DNA of 24,308 bases from an uncultured Bacteroidales bacterium (GTDB lineage: Bacteria > Bacteroidota > Bacteroidia > Bacteroidales > Paludibacteraceae), in NCBI GenBank assembly GCA_937885465.1, contig CAKZZM010000179.1, forward strand, positions 1 to 24,308. The letters are read 5' to 3'. Shown one piece after another: positions 1 to 7,458 of this stretch; position 1 is the stretch's first letter; every line of letters begins with the position of its first letter. The translations under genes were made by a program, and so were the position numbers. The notes under the pieces were generated by a model, which saw only the letters and a program-made list of their open reading frames with translations, was not told the DNA's origin and ran no database searches.

Positions 1-16
1 CTTTTTTACTTCTTTG

Positions 17-41
17 AGAGACGGTCGAAAAGACCGTCTCT
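17..41. repeat. Perfect 10-bp hairpin upstream of the first gene
   Basis: Arms AGAGACGGTC (17-26) and GACCGTCTCT (32-41) are exact reverse complements around the 5-base loop GAAAA. No T tract follows on the plus strand, so it is not a textbook intrinsic terminator. It may end an upstream transcript, stabilise a leader, or be a small palindromic repeat. It lies in front of the likely TTG start at 92, which argues that the open frame before 92 is not translated. Confidence 0.6.
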
Positions 42-59
42 ACCGTCTTTCCACTGTAA

Positions 60-80
60 CTTTCAACTTTCAACTTTCAA
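60..80 (+). repeat. Three tandem CTTTCAA heptamers before the HsdR-N gene
   Basis: Exact copies of CTTTCAA lie at 60-66, 67-73 and 74-80, ending 11 bases before the proposed TTG start at 92. A related array occupies the same position before the next gene (552-572). The low-structure pyrimidine-rich leader could act in translation initiation or be a slippage-prone simple repeat; the sequence alone does not decide. Confidence 0.7.
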
Positions 81-91
81 AAAAACTCGGA

Positions 92-520
92 TTGCTTAAC
101 ATTAAAACACAAAATGAGAAAAGCGTCGTGTTCTGCGATTGGCGACGCAAGTTTGTTCGCTTGACGCCCGAAGAGAAAGTGCGTCAAGCGTTTCTTCATT
201 GGTTGGTTGAAGAGATGGGTTATCCGAAGAGCCTTATCGCTGTTGAGCATCCGATATGCGTGGGCGATTTGAAAAAGAGGTGTGATGCTGTAGTCTTCTC
301 GCAAACATTACAACCACTATGTATCATTGAGTTTAAGGCTAAAGACGTGCCGCTCACGCAACGGGTTTTCGACCAGATTGCGGTGTATAACCGCCGACTA
401 AATGTGACTACATTCATCGTTAGCAATGGTAGGCAGACATTTGCCTGCAATGTGACAGATGCCGGTTATGAGTTTCTTCAGAAAATACCAAAATATGAAG
501 AGTTAAGTACCTACTGCTAA
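92..520 (+). CDS. Stand-alone type I restriction enzyme HsdR N-terminal-domain-like protein (PD-(D/E)XK fold)
   Basis: A protein of about 142 residues that consists only of the nuclease-type domain found at the N-terminus of type I restriction subunits (HSDR_N family). Numbered from the TTG at 92, the catalytic pattern is visible: Asp65 in RCDAVVF, then Glu80-Phe-Lys82 in IIEFKA, then a QxxxY motif at Gln95 and Tyr99, as in HsdR and RecB-type nucleases. There is no helicase or methylase part, and no HsdM or HsdS gene nearby. The TTG at 92 is chosen because it gives a start (MLNIKT, then WRRKFVRLTPEEKVRQ) typical of this small Bacteroidota family, whereas the longer frame from a TTG at 14 runs through a perfect hairpin and a heptamer array. 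Nuclease activity is inferred from motifs; a DNA-binding or housekeeping role is equally possible. The next gene begins 64 bases downstream. Confidence 0.75.
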   Translation: MLNIKTQNEKSVVFCDWRRKFVRLTPEEKVRQAFLHWLVEEMGYPKSLIAVEHPICVGDLKKRCDAVVFSQTLQPLCIIEFKAKDVPLTQRVFDQIAVYNRRLNVTTFIVSNGRQTFACNVTDAGYEFLQKIPKYEELSTYC

Positions 521-551
521 GGACATAGTGACTAAGTACTCAAATTTTCGA

Positions 552-572
552 CTTTCTTCTTTCTACTTTCTA
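552..572 (+). repeat. Three tandem CTTTCTW heptamers before phoH
   Basis: CTTTCTT (552-558), CTTTCTA (559-565) and CTTTCTA (566-572) end 12 bases before the ATG at 585. They are close relatives of the CTTTCAA array before the preceding gene and sit at nearly the same distance from the start codon. I saw no convincing TAnnTTTG promoter box in 521-584, so phoH may be read from an upstream promoter. Confidence 0.65.
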
Positions 573-584
573 CTATATTAATAA

Positions 585-1508
585 ATGGAAAAGATATTAG
601 AACTGAATGACGCAATTGACACCGCTGTTTTTTATGGCGTCAATAACAAGAATATGCTTTGCCTGAGGAATATGTTTCCTGCGGTGAAGATTATTGCTCG
701 CGGATATAACATAAAGCTGAGCGGTGCTGCGGATGAGGTGCAGCATCTTGAAGACTTGATATTAAAAGCAGAGCGTTTCTGCACAGAGCATGGGGTGCTT
801 GACGAGAAGCATATCATTGCTATGCAAAGCGGTCAGCAACCCGCTACTGCAGGGCATGATAACCTTATCTTACATGGCGTTAATGGTAGGCCTATAATCG
901 CCCGAACAGAGGGGCAGCAGCAGTTAGTGCATGATTTTAGCGACCACGATATGCTCTTTGCCATCGGTCCTGCCGGTTCAGGCAAGACATATACCGCCAT
1001 AGCCCTTGCCGTGCGTGCTCTTAAGAATAAAGAGGTCAGGAAGATTGTGCTGTCACGTCCTGCCGTAGAAGCGGGCGAGAAACTCGGGTTTTTGCCGGGG
1101 GATATGAAAGAGAAAGTTGACCCGTATCTTCAGCCGCTATACGACGCGTTGCAAGATATGTTGCCTGCTCAGAAATTGCAGGAATATATGGAGCGAGGAG
1201 TAATACAAATTGCACCTCTTGCCTTTATGCGTGGTAGGACGCTTGCCGATGCCGTCGTCGTTCTTGATGAGGCGCAGAACACAACCATACCACAACTAAA
1301 GATGTTCCTCACAAGGCTTGGTATAGGGGGAAAGATGATAATAACCGGTGATCTGACACAGATTGACCTACCTGCGCATCAAGTGTCAGGACTGAAAGAT
1401 GCTACTGCGAAACTGATGGAAGTAGAGGGAGTGTCATTCGTGTTTTTTGGAGAAAGAGATATCGTTCGACACCCGCTTGTAACACGCATCGTAAAAGCTT
1501 ATAAGTAA
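585..1508 (+). CDS. phoH: PhoH-family ATPase (PhoH/YbeZ-like)
   Basis: Cytoplasmic P-loop ATPase of the PhoH/YbeZ (PhoL) family, 307 residues, close to the family's usual size of about 320. The N-terminal part (about 25-75, NMFPAVKIIARGYNIKLSG) resembles the KH-like RNA-binding region of YbeZ proteins. The ATPase core follows: Walker A GPAGSGKT at 128-135, Walker B VVVLDEAQN at 224-232, a sensor-type TGDLTQID at 254-261, and a C-terminal arginine segment RDIVRHP at 291-297. The family is linked to RNA metabolism and ribosome maturation, often with the RNase YbeY; no ybeY is present in this window. The ATG at 585 is the natural start. The gene ends in front of a strong hairpin terminator and converges on glgP. 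Confidence 0.93.
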   Translation: MEKILELNDAIDTAVFYGVNNKNMLCLRNMFPAVKIIARGYNIKLSGAADEVQHLEDLILKAERFCTEHGVLDEKHIIAMQSGQQPATAGHDNLILHGVNGRPIIARTEGQQQLVHDFSDHDMLFAIGPAGSGKTYTAIALAVRALKNKEVRKIVLSRPAVEAGEKLGFLPGDMKEKVDPYLQPLYDALQDMLPAQKLQEYMERGVIQIAPLAFMRGRTLADAVVVLDEAQNTTIPQLKMFLTRLGIGGKMIITGDLTQIDLPAHQVSGLKDATAKLMEVEGVSFVFFGERDIVRHPLVTRIVKAYK

Positions 1509-1577
1509 AGGGTGAGAATAAACACCGAATATAGGATATACCACATTCGGCTTGCCTCGGTAATAATAGCATAAATA

Positions 1578-1617
1578 AAAACTGCGATTCTGCTTTTTAT
1601 AGCGGAATCGCAGTTTT
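1578..1617. terminator. Bidirectional intrinsic terminator between phoH and glgP
   Basis: AAAACTGCGATTC (1578-1590) pairs exactly with GAATCGCAGTTTT (1605-1617), and four more pairs (one G-T) extend the stem inward to a 6-base loop (1595-1600). The outer A/T tails give a U-rich end in either direction. It serves the two convergent genes, phoH ending at 1508 and the phosphorylase ending at 1673. Nothing else was recognised in the 164-base gap. Confidence 0.88.
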
Positions 1618-1672
1618 ACTTATACCAATTATTGAGACGCAGGTGAGTGCGCCAATCCTCGTTTCTAACTTT

Positions 1673-4234
1673 TTACAACCAACGGATGTAGGCGAAGTCC
1701 ATACGATGAGGAAGGAGATCGTTCTTTGGGAAGAGACGCAAGCCCATCTTCAAGTTACCCGCATAGTCAAGTGTCAGTTCGTTAGAGAAAGTGAGTAAAG
1801 ACCCCTCTGCCTTCACCATAGGCAACTCCTTAACACCATAGAGGTGGTCGTTGTTATGAAGACCCGTGCGAACAATAACAAGTTCTACGCCGAGACCCTT
1901 ATCATTCAGTCCTTTAGTATCTAACACAACCTCTATCTTATACTTATCGCCGACCTCAGGATTATCCATCAGACCCTCAGGCATTGAAATAGACTTAACC
2001 TCTATCTCGTCCCAATGCTTAACCATATTCTCTTTCCATGCAACAATCTCTTTCGCCATCTTATAATCATTCTGAACGAGCATCGCATGTCTTTTAGCCT
2101 GCTTGTTGTAGAAACGCTCGAAATAGTCGTCCATCATACGCTTTGTCGTGTAGAACGGAGTAATCTTCGTCATGGAGTTCTTTATCGTTTCTATCCACTC
2201 AGGACTATACCCCTTAGAGTTGCGAGCATAATACATCGGGATGATCTCCGACTCAAGCATGTGATAGATAGTGGCAGCATCGAGTTGGTCTTGGTGAGCC
2301 TGATTCTCATAAGTACGCTTATCAGTCAGCGCCCAACCGGCACCTTCGCGATACCCCTCGTACCACCAACCGTCAAGCACGGAGAAGTTGAGCACGCCGT
2401 TCATCTGCGCTTTCTCACCCGAAGTACCCGAAGCCTCAAGAGGACGAGTAGGTGTATTAAGCCAGATATCCACACCTGAGATAAGACGCTTCGCAAGGCG
2501 CATATCATAGTTCTCAAGGAAAACAATCTTACCAAGGAATTGCGGCATACGGCTAATCTCGATGATACGCTTAATCAACCCTTGACCTGCGCCATCAGCA
2601 GGATGAGCCTTACCGGTGAAGAGGAACTGAACAGGATAATTAGGATTATTAACTAATTTGTCAAGACGCTCAAGGTCGTTGAATAGAAGATGAGCACGCT
2701 TATATGTAGCAAAGCGGCGACCAAAACCTATAATCAGAGTATCAGCCTTCATCGAATTGACAGCCTGCACGATACGGGCAGGGTCTCCTTGATTCTTCAT
2801 CCATGTGTCGCGGAACTGCTCACGGATGTAATCAATCAGCTTGCGCTTCAAACTCATACGAGTAGCCCAAATCAACTCATCAGAGAGGTCGGCATACGGT
2901 GCCCACATCTTCGGATCAGACTGATTATTAATCCACTCTTTCGGGAAGGACTTCTGATAGATAGCTTTCCACTCTGAAGCGGCCCATGTAGGCATGTGGA
3001 CACCATTAGTAACATAACTTACATGCAACTCCTCAGGATAGTATCCCGGCCAAACGGGAGCAAACATCTTCTTGCTTACCTCACCATGCAACCACGATAC
3101 GCCATTTGCCTCTTGGCAAGTATTCAGCGCAAACACCGACATTGAGAATTTCTCGCTGCTGTTATCAGGATTCTGGCGACCCATACCGATAAACTGATTC
3201 CACTCAATACCAAGTTTTGCAGGATATTCTGACATATACTTGTAGAATAAGCCCTCCTCGAAATAGTCGTGACCGGCAGGAACAGGGGTGTGGCAAGTGT
3301 ATAGACCGCTTGCGCGAACCACCTCAAGAGCCTCATTATACGAAAGGCCGCTTTCTACATAGTCAACAAGACGCTGCAAGCCCATTAATGCAGCGTGACC
3401 CTCGTTGCAGTGATATACATCTTTCTTAATGCCTAACTGCTTCAATGCGATAGTGCCGCCTATACCGAGCATTATCTCTTGTTTGATACGATTTTCCCAA
3501 TCGCCGCCATACAGTTGGTGAGTGATTGAACGATCCCACTCTGAATTGAGATCATTGTCAGTATCAAGCAGATAGAGCTTTATGCGACCCACATTTACCT
3601 GCCAAAGATATGCATATACATAACGACCGGGATAAGGCACATTGATAATCATCGGCGTACCATCCTCGTTCTTCACTTGAATGAGAGGCAGATTGTTAAA
3701 ATTCTGAGCCTCGTAATTGGCTATCTGCTGACCCTCCGGAGATAGAGTTTGAGTGAAATAACCGTAGCGATATAAAAAACCTATGGCGGTCATATCCACA
3801 TTGCAATCAGATGCTTCTTTCAAATAGTCACCTGCAAGGATACCAAGACCGCCGGAATAAATCTTCAAAATATGCGACAAGCCATATTCCATTGAATAAT
3901 AGGCAATAGTCGGCTTTTTATCGTCACGGGGAACATCCATGTACTCGCGAAAATCTGAATAAGTCTTATCCAGCAACGCCATAAATTCTTTGTTCTGACC
4001 TAACTCTACAATCTTATCGTACGACAATGTATGAAGCAACACTATCGGGTTTGACTCCGCCTTATGCCATGCACCGTTATCAATAGAACGAAAAATGTTC
4101 TTCGCATCGGAACTCCAAACCCACCAAAGATTATAGGCTATTTCCTCTAATTTACGCAGATTCTCAGGAAGATTAGCGTGTACATTGATGTCTCTCCACG
4201 ACACCTGATTTACATTACTTACTTTGATTTGCAT
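1673..4234 (-). CDS. glgP: Alpha-glucan (glycogen/maltodextrin) phosphorylase, GT35 family
   Basis: Cytoplasmic pyridoxal-phosphate enzyme that releases glucose-1-phosphate from the non-reducing ends of glycogen or maltodextrins. At 853 residues it fits the alpha-glucan phosphorylase subgroup common in Bacteroidota. The N-terminal region (about 20-55, LPENLRKLEEIAYNLWWVW) matches the DUF3417 domain of that subgroup. Core motifs follow: YYSMEYGL at 112-119, HCNEGHAAL at 275-283, GFGRRFATYKRAHLL at 503-517, and the cofactor motif EASGTSGEKAQMNG at 600-613, in which Lys608 aligns with the PLP-binding lysine. The C-terminal 100 residues form a beta-rich extension. The ATG at 4234 lies about 50 bases below a TATCTTTG promoter box. 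No other glycogen gene adjoins it; the divergent neighbour is RNase R. Confidence 0.95.
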   Translation of the reverse strand: MQIKVSNVNQVSWRDINVHANLPENLRKLEEIAYNLWWVWSSDAKNIFRSIDNGAWHKAESNPIVLLHTLSYDKIVELGQNKEFMALLDKTYSDFREYMDVPRDDKKPTIAYYSMEYGLSHILKIYSGGLGILAGDYLKEASDCNVDMTAIGFLYRYGYFTQTLSPEGQQIANYEAQNFNNLPLIQVKNEDGTPMIINVPYPGRYVYAYLWQVNVGRIKLYLLDTDNDLNSEWDRSITHQLYGGDWENRIKQEIMLGIGGTIALKQLGIKKDVYHCNEGHAALMGLQRLVDYVESGLSYNEALEVVRASGLYTCHTPVPAGHDYFEEGLFYKYMSEYPAKLGIEWNQFIGMGRQNPDNSSEKFSMSVFALNTCQEANGVSWLHGEVSKKMFAPVWPGYYPEELHVSYVTNGVHMPTWAASEWKAIYQKSFPKEWINNQSDPKMWAPYADLSDELIWATRMSLKRKLIDYIREQFRDTWMKNQGDPARIVQAVNSMKADTLIIGFGRRFATYKRAHLLFNDLERLDKLVNNPNYPVQFLFTGKAHPADGAGQGLIKRIIEISRMPQFLGKIVFLENYDMRLAKRLISGVDIWLNTPTRPLEASGTSGEKAQMNGVLNFSVLDGWWYEGYREGAGWALTDKRTYENQAHQDQLDAATIYHMLESEIIPMYYARNSKGYSPEWIETIKNSMTKITPFYTTKRMMDDYFERFYNKQAKRHAMLVQNDYKMAKEIVAWKENMVKHWDEIEVKSISMPEGLMDNPEVGDKYKIEVVLDTKGLNDKGLGVELVIVRTGLHNNDHLYGVKELPMVKAEGSLLTFSNELTLDYAGNLKMGLRLFPKNDLLPHRMDFAYIRWL

Positions 4235-4283
4235 TGTTGTATATTATTAAAATTATTACTTTCGCTAATTTGCACATTGACTG

Positions 4284-4291
4284 CAAAGATA
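4284..4291 (-). promoter_or_regulatory. Bacteroidota -7 promoter box for glgP
   Basis: On the minus strand this reads TATCTTTG, an exact match to the Bacteroidota sigma-ABfr -7 element TAnnTTTG. It lies about 50 bases above the glgP ATG, in a T-rich context typical of Bacteroidales promoters. No clear TTTG -33 element is present at the expected distance, so the assignment rests on the -7 box and its position. Confidence 0.6.
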
Positions 4292-4326
4292 CAAAAAATA
4301 TCTAACATAGTAAAACTTATTTTATA

Positions 4327-4350
4327 TTTGACATTTTTTTTTGACATTTT
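4327..4350 (+). repeat. Two 11-base direct repeats (TTTGACATTTT) in the rnr leader
   Basis: TTTGACATTTT occurs at 4327-4337 and 4340-4350, a period of 13 bases, in the glgP-rnr divergent region. The second copy supplies the TTTG used as the proposed -33 element of the rnr promoter, and the first sits just upstream. The tandem could be a duplicated promoter half-site or a protein-binding site. Confidence 0.5.
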
Positions 4351-4371
4351 GATAACTAAACCTTACAATTG
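4340..4371 (+). promoter_or_regulatory. Putative rnr promoter (-33 TTTG, 20-bp spacer, -7 TACAATTG)
   Basis: TTTG at 4340-4343 is followed after exactly 20 bases by TACAATTG at 4364-4371, one mismatch from the Bacteroidota TAnnTTTG consensus. The rnr ATG at 4411 would then have a leader of about 30-35 bases. A perfect TATATTTG at 4323-4330 is an alternative -7 box but lacks a TTTG at the proper distance upstream. Confidence 0.5.
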
Positions 4372-4410
4372 CATGATTTTTGAGGCATATATTACGGAAC
4401 GTTTACAAAT

Positions 4411-6315
4411 ATGAAGAAAGGGGACAAAAGAGCCAAGAGAAGAGCAGAACAGAAGATGCATTTTGCTTTCGAGAACAGAAACAAAGCCAAACAATATAAA
4501 GCGCAGGAAAAGCAAAGGCAATCTCAGATAGCTGCACGGCGCCAAGAACTCGGTCTGCCCGAGCAACCCGACACCTTCGTCGGGCGGCTTGAGTATATAC
4601 GCAAAGGAGGTATTGTCATGGTGGACAGCAAGCTGCTTAAAGACGGTATCATCGTGCCTACACCTTTTCTTCACGGAGCAACGGAAGGCGACAAAGTAGT
4701 AGTCCGCCTTACTCGCAGAGGCAGTAAGCGCATTATGCCCGAAGGTGAGATAATAGACATCCTCGGCAAAGACGGAGAGAACAACGCTGAGATGCACGCC
4801 ATACTCGCTGAATACGGGCTACCATATAGTTATCCGAAAGAAGTGGCAGATGCGGCGGATAAGATTGAAGCAGGTATAACGGACGAAGAGATAAGTCGCC
4901 GCAAAGATATGCGCGAAGTCCTCACTTTTACTATCGACCCACACGATGCCAAAGACTTCGACGATGCTCTCTCTTTCCGCATAAAGAGCGAGAGCGGGGC
5001 TGCACCACAGTATGAGATAGGCGTACATATCGCTGATGTAACGCACTATGTCAAGCAAGGCTCAATCATTGACGCAGAAGCATATAGTCGCGCCACATCT
5101 GTTTACCTTGTTGACCGCACGGTGCCGATGCTGCCGGAGAAACTATGCAACGAAATCTGCTCCCTGCGTCCCGATGAGGACAAACTGACATTTTCGGTTA
5201 TCTTTACGCTCGACAGCGATGCCCAAGTGCTGAACTACGATATCTGCCGCACCGTCATACGCAGCAACCACCGACTTACCTACGAACAGGCACAAGAGAT
5301 ACTCGACTCCGCCGATTCTCAAAACAATGAAGACATGGCTGAAAGCAGTTTACCTTTTGCACTTAAAACCATTAATTCGCTTGCGAAGGAACTGCGTAAA
5401 CGCCGGTTTGAACAAGGCGCTATAGATTTTGACCACGAAGAGGTTACATTCGATATTGACGAACAAGGCAAACCTCTCGCCGTTCGATTAAAAACATCAA
5501 CCGATGCCAATCACCTTATCGAGGAGTTTATGCTGCTTGCCAACCGCACCGTTGCAACACATATAGGCAAAGAGATGAAAAAACTGTTTGTCTATCGTGT
5601 GCACGATGTCCCCGATAAAAACAAACTGCAAGACCTGAGCAAATTTATCAGCCGCTTCGGGTATAAGTTCGACATCAAATCTAACCGTAAAAGCACTATC
5701 TCAAAGAATATTAACGCCCTTCTGCATCAGGCCAAAGGTTCAAAAGAGCAATCACTAATAGAGATGGTTACTATTCGCGCTATGGCAAAGGCGGTCTATT
5801 CAACAGATAATATCGGGCATTACGGCCTTGCTTTCCGCTATTATACCCATTTCACTTCGCCCATCCGCCGCTACCCGGATATAATGGTACACCGCTTGCT
5901 CACCGAATATCTGTCTGCACCGGCACATAATCAAACCTCAGCAGAAGAATACGAGCAGAAGTGCAAGCATTGTTCGCAACGCGAGCAACTATCGGTTATG
6001 GCAGAGCGGGCAAGCATTAAATATAAGCAGGCAGAGTTTATGCAGTCGCACATAGGGCAGCAGTATGATGGCATTATAAGCGGTATCGTAGATTGGGGTA
6101 TCTATGTCGAACTGCGCGAGAATAAGGCTGAAGGATTGATACCTATCCGCCGAATTACGCCCTACGACCACTACCATCTCCACGAAGAGGAGTTCTGCCT
6201 TAAAGGAGAAGCAACCGGCACAACCTTCGCCCTCGGCGACAGCATCAGAGTCTGCGTTACCAATGCCGACCCGCTCAAACGCCAACTCGACCTCGAAATA
6301 AGTGATAAGGAATGA
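4411..6315 (+). CDS. rnr: Ribonuclease R (RNB-family 3'-5' exoribonuclease), short N-terminus
   Basis: Processive cytoplasmic 3'-5' exoribonuclease that degrades structured RNA. Its 634 residues are short for RNase R, which usually exceeds 700. Order: a basic, Lys/Arg/Gln-rich N-terminus (1-48) in place of a recognisable winged helix; an OB/cold-shock segment (about 56-115, with GDKVVVRL); the RNB catalytic domain, opening with TIDPHDAKDFDDALS at 174-188, where Asp176, Asp182, Asp184 and Asp185 match the four metal-binding aspartates of RNase II; the RNB signature HYGLAFRYYTHFTSPIRRYP at 470-489; and a C-terminal S1 domain (about 548-630). All catalytic residues are present, so it should be active. 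The long Lys-rich C-terminal tail of some homologues is missing. It is the first gene of an apparent three-gene operon. Confidence 0.93.
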   Translation: MKKGDKRAKRRAEQKMHFAFENRNKAKQYKAQEKQRQSQIAARRQELGLPEQPDTFVGRLEYIRKGGIVMVDSKLLKDGIIVPTPFLHGATEGDKVVVRLTRRGSKRIMPEGEIIDILGKDGENNAEMHAILAEYGLPYSYPKEVADAADKIEAGITDEEISRRKDMREVLTFTIDPHDAKDFDDALSFRIKSESGAAPQYEIGVHIADVTHYVKQGSIIDAEAYSRATSVYLVDRTVPMLPEKLCNEICSLRPDEDKLTFSVIFTLDSDAQVLNYDICRTVIRSNHRLTYEQAQEILDSADSQNNEDMAESSLPFALKTINSLAKELRKRRFEQGAIDFDHEEVTFDIDEQGKPLAVRLKTSTDANHLIEEFMLLANRTVATHIGKEMKKLFVYRVHDVPDKNKLQDLSKFISRFGYKFDIKSNRKSTISKNINALLHQAKGSKEQSLIEMVTIRAMAKAVYSTDNIGHYGLAFRYYTHFTSPIRRYPDIMVHRLLTEYLSAPAHNQTSAEEYEQKCKHCSQREQLSVMAERASIKYKQAEFMQSHIGQQYDGIISGIVDWGIYVELRENKAEGLIPIRRITPYDHYHLHEEEFCLKGEATGTTFALGDSIRVCVTNADPLKRQLDLEISDKE

Positions 6316-6367
6316 GTTATTATTTGTAATGCACTCAATATATAAAATAGTTGCTGCTAAATATAAT

Positions 6368-7141
6368 ATGTTGCTATCTCGAGTGGCATCTGCGCTGCCC
6401 CACTCGGTATCCATAGCGTCTGTCGTGCTAAGTTTATCGGTACTTAGTACCGCATATTGCTCTGCGGAGGAGATTCGCTTACGCTCAGGAGGCACACTGC
6501 AAGGAGAAATAATCTTTCGGAACGAAGAGATTGTCGTTCTCAAAGATGCCACCGGTGCTCGTTTTCAATACCCTATGTCTGAAGTGGACAGCATCTATAT
6601 TGTTGCAGAGCAACCGCGGCAGGAAGAAGAGAGCAATCAGCATAGCAAGAAGGTGTCGCTCGTACTATCCGCCGGCGCCGGTGCTTCGTTCTTACCACGC
6701 AGCGGTTGTGGCGCAACCTTCGGCATGGACCTCGCTATCGGCACCGCCAATCTCTTTGACCGACGGATATTTGTAGGAGGTGCTTTCGGATACAGAGGTA
6801 TGTTTTTTGATAACCGCTATCTCTCTTCCGCCTGCAATTTCCTACCTCTGCAAGTGCGATTTGAAGCACCTTTTATCATCCATAAACACGCACCGCAACT
6901 CGGTATCGGCTTGGGCTACGCCATTCCCGTGGGCAAAAACATCAAAGGCGGACTATTAGCTGAAGCGCAGATAGCATGGCGATATCAATATAGCGACCGC
7001 TCTGCACTTATCATCAGCCTGTACGCAGAGGCTATTAATGCACGCCTTACCGCCACCGAATATATAAGTAACCTACCCTATTCTGTTGACGGTCCCCACA
7101 CCTTCTGCAATACCGGAGCAAAAATAACCATAGCACTCTAA
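6368..7141 (+). CDS. Outer-membrane beta-barrel protein with SH3-like N-terminal domain, function unknown
   Basis: Exported protein of 257 residues from the ATG at 6368. Residues 1-33 form a signal peptide with hydrophobic core VSIASVVLSLSVL and likely cleavage after CSA. Residues 36-78 (IRLRSGGTLQGEIIF, then FQYPMSEVDSIYI) form a small SH3-like all-beta domain often seen in Bacteroidota envelope proteins. After a charged linker (82-96), residues 97-257 alternate Gly/aromatic strands (SAGAGASFLP, VGGAFGYRGMFF, GIGLGYAIPVG, ISLYAEAINARL) as in outer-membrane barrels. The frame is also open from a GTG at 6302 and an ATG at 6329; 6368 gives the best signal peptide, and 6329 would sit 13 bases after the rnr stop. 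Its gene lies between those for RNase R and a small RHH protein. I do not recognise a specific function. Confidence 0.7.
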   Translation: MLLSRVASALPHSVSIASVVLSLSVLSTAYCSAEEIRLRSGGTLQGEIIFRNEEIVVLKDATGARFQYPMSEVDSIYIVAEQPRQEEESNQHSKKVSLVLSAGAGASFLPRSGCGATFGMDLAIGTANLFDRRIFVGGAFGYRGMFFDNRYLSSACNFLPLQVRFEAPFIIHKHAPQLGIGLGYAIPVGKNIKGGLLAEAQIAWRYQYSDRSALIISLYAEAINARLTATEYISNLPYSVDGPHTFCNTGAKITIAL

Positions 7142-7152
7142 CTCTTTCAGAT

Positions 7153-7335
7153 ATGAAGAAGAAACCACCACGCACTAACCGCGTTGTCATCAACCTCAAC
7201 GACAGCGAGCTGAACGCCATGCAACGCTATTGCGACCGATATAATATCCGCAACCGCTCCCGCTTCATACGCGAGACGATCATCCGCTCAATCCTGCAAC
7301 AGTTGGACAACGACAGCCCTACACTGTTTGATTAG
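7153..7335 (+). CDS. Small ribbon-helix-helix (RHH) family protein
   Basis: A 60-residue protein with a complete RHH pattern: N-terminal strand RVVINLN (10-16), helix A DSELNAMQRYCDRYNIR (17-33) and helix B RFIRETIIRSILQQL (37-51), preceded by a basic arm KKKPPRTNR. RHH proteins bind DNA as dimers through the strand, as in Arc/CopG/MetJ regulators, antitoxins and relaxosome accessory factors. There is no toxin gene next to it; it follows the membrane-protein gene by only 11 bases and ends the rnr operon. It might autoregulate the operon, but that is inference. Confidence 0.7.
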   Translation: MKKKPPRTNRVVINLNDSELNAMQRYCDRYNIRNRSRFIRETIIRSILQQLDNDSPTLFD

Positions 7336-7346
7336 GGATAAGTAAA

Positions 7347-7392
7347 CAAAATCTCGCCACACTTGATTAATAATCAGTGTGGCGAGATTTTG
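7347..7392. terminator. Strong hairpin terminator between convergent transcription units
   Basis: CAAAATCTCGCCACACT (7347-7363) pairs exactly with AGTGTGGCGAGATTTTG (7376-7392), a 17-bp stem with an AT-rich 12-base loop. U-rich ends are produced in both directions. It closes the rnr operon (last stop at 7335) and lies about 65 bases beyond the giant gene's stop (7459), so it can serve both. Confidence 0.85.
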
Positions 7393-7427
7393 TATTCCAT
7401 AGTCGGCTTCGCATGCCGCCATGTTAC

Positions 7428-7454
7428 GTACTCGGCGTCTATGACACCGAGTAC
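7428..7454 (-). terminator. Second hairpin just after the giant gene's stop codon
   Basis: GTACTCGG-C-GTC (7428-7439) faces GAC-A-CCGAGTAC (7443-7454) around a 3-base loop. On the plus strand there is one C/A mismatch, but in minus-strand RNA the same position is a U-G wobble, giving an unbroken 12-bp stem. It begins 4 bases after the stop codon of the giant gene. There is no long U tract directly after it, so it may be an RNA-stabilising 3' hairpin working with the terminator at 7347-7392. Confidence 0.55.
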
Positions 7455-7458
7455 TATT

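Noticed and set aside
14..91. Extension of the HsdR-N frame to a TTG at 14
   Set aside because: The extra 26 codons run through a perfect hairpin and three heptamer repeats and look non-coding; the TTG at 92 gives a family-like N-terminus.
1525..1550. CCGAAT...ATTCGG inverted repeat after phoH
   Set aside because: Only 6 pairs with a 14-base loop and no T tract; the adjacent 1578-1617 hairpin explains termination.
4323..4330. TATATTTG as the rnr -7 box
   Set aside because: It is a perfect match but has no TTTG at 19-21 bases upstream and would give a long leader; kept only as an alternative to 4340-4371.
6302..6367. GTG start of the barrel gene overlapping the rnr stop
   Set aside because: It would put about 22 extra residues before the signal peptide; the ATG at 6368 (or 6329) is better.
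6449..6463. Possible lipoprotein signal (LSTAYC) in the barrel protein
   Set aside because: Tyr directly before Cys and Thr at -3 do not fit a lipobox; a signal peptidase I site after CSA is more likely.
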